A stretch of DNA of 64,000 bases from Myxococcus llanfairpwllgwyngyllgogerychwyrndrobwllllantysiliogogogochensis (GTDB lineage: Bacteria; Myxococcota; Myxococcia; Myxococcales; Myxococcaceae): positions 1 through 64,000 of the forward strand of contig NZ_VIFM01000024.1 of the NCBI RefSeq assembly GCF_006636215.1, given 5' to 3'. The translations under genes were made by a program, and so were the position numbers. Within the stretch, counting starts at the first letter, position 1. Each line of letters opens with the position of its first letter. This document shows, piece by piece, positions 62,595 through 64,000 of the stretch. The notes under the pieces were generated by a model that did no database searches, was not told where the DNA came from, and saw nothing but the letters and a program-made list of their open reading frames with translations.

Positions 62595-62740
62595 GGGTCT
62601 CACGCCCCGTGCGCTGGAGACGAGGTGAGTGGAGCGCCGCCGGGCGTCAGCCGCTTCGGGCCTCACGCGCCGGGCGCTGGAGACGGGGACACGAGGGGTG
62701 TGGCACCGAAGGACGTCAGCCGCTTCGGGACTCACGCGCA
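62595..62740. repeat. Imperfect intergenic tandem repeats of 63 and 69 bp
   Basis: Units start at 62595, 62658 and 62727 with GGG-N-CTCACGC. Units 1 and 2 share GCGCTGGAGACG early and GTCAGCCGCTTCGGG at the junction; the third is only a beginning. Both spacings are multiples of three, but no ribosome site or family resemblance supports translation. They fill most of the gap between leftward genes at 62489 and 62775. Confidence 0.65.
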
Positions 62741-62774
62741 CCGCCAGGCAGGCGGCAGCTCCGTTCGAGCGCGC

Positions 62775-64000
62775 TCACCCCACGGGCCATTCGTGTACGG
62801 GGCGCCCCGAGGCGGCGTGCTCCAGGTAGCGCTCCAGCATCGCGGCCAGCGCATCCTGTCGTGGCATCTGCGCCTCCAGGTGGGTCAGCATCTGTCGCTG
62901 CCAGCGCGCGCCCGTGCGCCGCAGGTCCACGCGCTGGGAGATGATGTCGAGCATCCGGTTCGCCTCGTCGACCTCCACGCCCGCCGACAAGAGCCCCCGT
63001 CGGGCCACCGGGATGAGCTGGCGCAGCAAGTCCACCACGGGCACGACGCGGGGGCTCGGCGCGGACTCGCCCGGCCACAGCAGCTCCGCGTCCAGCCCCC
63101 GCCGCGACGCACGCATGAAGTTCCCCGCGGCATGCGCGAAGGGCAGCGCCGGCAGGAGCGCATCCATTCGCTCGGCCAGCCCGAGCGTCAGCCCCAGCAG
63201 GAAGGCGCCATTCGCCACCATGTCCACGACCGTCGGGCCCGCGGGCAACGCGCGCAGCTCGATGCGCAGGTGGCCCTCGTCCTTCGGGTCATAGACCGCG
63301 CGATTCCAGGTCCACACGGTGCCCTGGTGAAGCCGCAGCTCCTCCAGGCCGGGCACGCCCCCCGCCGCCACGCGCTCCAGCGGAGACTCGTGCCCCACGA
63401 CAGGCAACAGCGGCGCGTGCAACGCCACGGCCTCCGCGAACAACTCGTACGCGCCCTCGCGAGCCCACCCGTGTCCGAATGTCACGCGCGCGTGGGGTTG
63501 GAAGCCGCCCTCTCCCGGCTCGCCCCGGTCATCCACCGCCTGACGGAACAGCGCCACCCGCGTCTCGTCCCAGAGCTTGCGCCCCAGGAACAGCGGCGAG
63601 TTACCGGAGACGGCCAGCGCCGGCGCGGTGGCCAGCTGCGCGGCGTTGTACAGGCGCGCGAAGTCCTTCGGCGTCACGCGCAGGTGGAACTGGAGCGACG
63701 TATTCGCTCCCTCTAGCGTCACGTCGTCCCACGCGAGCTTCAGCGCCTCCTCTTCACCGGTGATGGCCACCTGGAAGGGCGCCGCGCGCCGCTGGCGGAT
63801 GGCCGCGTTGAGCGCGTGGTAGCGCGGCTGGGCGGTCAACGCGTTGGGGCCCAGGTCCGCCTCGCGCAGCGTGGGGAGGATGCCAATCGCCGCCACCCGC
63901 GCACCCTGCGTCGCCGCCGCGCGCCGCACCTCGGCGAGCGAGTCCTCGAACTCCGCCTCGAGCGCGGTGAAGGGCCTGCCCGACAGCGGACCGGGGCGCA
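62775..64000 (-). CDS. Glutamate-cysteine ligase-like protein (GCS2/YbdK type), 5' truncated by window edge
   Basis: ATP-dependent carboxylate-amine ligase; glutathione-type or related gamma-glutamyl product is likely. Seen: the frame is open to the last base (upstream of the GTG at 63929 it reads LSGRPFTALEAEFEDSLAEV), so the start is outside. Visible blocks include GILPTLREADLGPNALTAQPRYHALN, LEGANTSLQFHLRVTPKDFARLYNAAQLATAPALAVSGNSPLFLGRKLWDETRVALFRQAVD, FGHGWAREGAYELFAE, VWTWNRAVYDPKDEGHLRIELRALPAGPTVVDMVAN and a helical C-terminus. These match the GCS2 fold with its Glu/Arg substrate and nucleotide residues (HLRIELRALPAGPT). Which amino acids it joins is not determinable. Confidence 0.88.
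   Translation of the reverse strand, partial: RPGPLSGRPFTALEAEFEDSLAEVRRAAATQGARVAAIGILPTLREADLGPNALTAQPRYHALNAAIRQRRAAPFQVAITGEEEALKLAWDDVTLEGANTSLQFHLRVTPKDFARLYNAAQLATAPALAVSGNSPLFLGRKLWDETRVALFRQAVDDRGEPGEGGFQPHARVTFGHGWAREGAYELFAEAVALHAPLLPVVGHESPLERVAAGGVPGLEELRLHQGTVWTWNRAVYDPKDEGHLRIELRALPAGPTVVDMVANGAFLLGLTLGLAERMDALLPALPFAHAAGNFMRASRRGLDAELLWPGESAPSPRVVPVVDLLRQLIPVARRGLLSAGVEVDEANRMLDIISQRVDLRRTGARWQRQMLTHLEAQMPRQDALAAMLERYLEHAASGRPVHEWPVG

Noticed and set aside
62541-62741. Leftward frame over the 62.6-kb tandem repeats with a repeated peptide
   Set aside because: The peptide repeat follows from DNA units divisible by three; no Shine-Dalgarno sequence and other frames are open as well.

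Overview
The window is about 69-70% GC with strong G/C third-position bias. It is dense with lipoproteins, TPR and beta-propeller proteins, an FHA-linked sigma-54 activator, a Ser/Thr kinase, and Glt/Nfs-type gliding-machine homologues. This points to a myxobacterium of the Myxococcaceae (Myxococcus/Corallococcus type). It looks chromosomal; I see no IS element, phage, CRISPR array, rRNA or tRNA. Both edges cut through a gene: an FHA/sigma-54 activator on the left and a glutamate-cysteine ligase-like enzyme on the right. Many genes are chained by ATGA, GTGA or TGATG overlaps, which I used to choose starts.

Layout. 1-8.4 kb: end of the sigma-54 activator, an M15 peptidase, a DUF3332 protein, two lipoprotein genes, a Tat-exported gluconate-dehydrogenase-subunit-3/GMC oxidoreductase pair, and two small lipoproteins read divergently from a 27-bp gap. 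8.7-32.1 kb: the main feature, a divergent 23-kb locus. Six leftward genes encode cell-surface proteins: a PPC-repeat lipoprotein, two intact von Willebrand A/thrombospondin-3-repeat lipoproteins, a TSP3 protein with a MYXO-CTERM tail, a third VWA paralogue without MIDAS residues, and a di-haem beta-propeller protein. Eight rightward genes encode an apparent trans-envelope complex: a CglF-like protein, an FHA/TM/TonB-like protein, an outer-membrane barrel, two periplasmic TPR proteins, two lipoproteins and a third TPR protein. I recall parts of the left arm being called cell-cell cohesion (Mts) proteins. The right arm looks like a paralogue of the Glt gliding and Nfs spore-coat machines. The natural reading is that the right arm builds and energises an envelope machine that handles the adhesins of the left arm.

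32-36.2 kb: an EamA transporter and a short set of poorly characterised genes including a HELGH metalloprotease lipoprotein. 36.5-43.7 kb: a leftward haem-uptake operon (Com-like zinc ribbon, TonB receptor, HmuY, HmuS, HmuT, HmuU, HmuV) behind a promoter covered by a 17/19 Fur box. 43.7-52 kb: metallopeptidase, LEA-type lipoprotein, Aat, WD40 and LVIVD propellers, a pilus-assembly N-domain protein and a CorC/HlyC protein. 52-57.9 kb: LEA lipoprotein, kinase, glycogen synthase, PdxH, SDR and HemG. 58-64 kb: a 40-residue membrane peptide, a LytS/LytR-type two-component pair, two lipoproteins and the ligase at the edge. Two intergenic stretches (52.0 and 62.6 kb) carry short imperfect tandem repeats.
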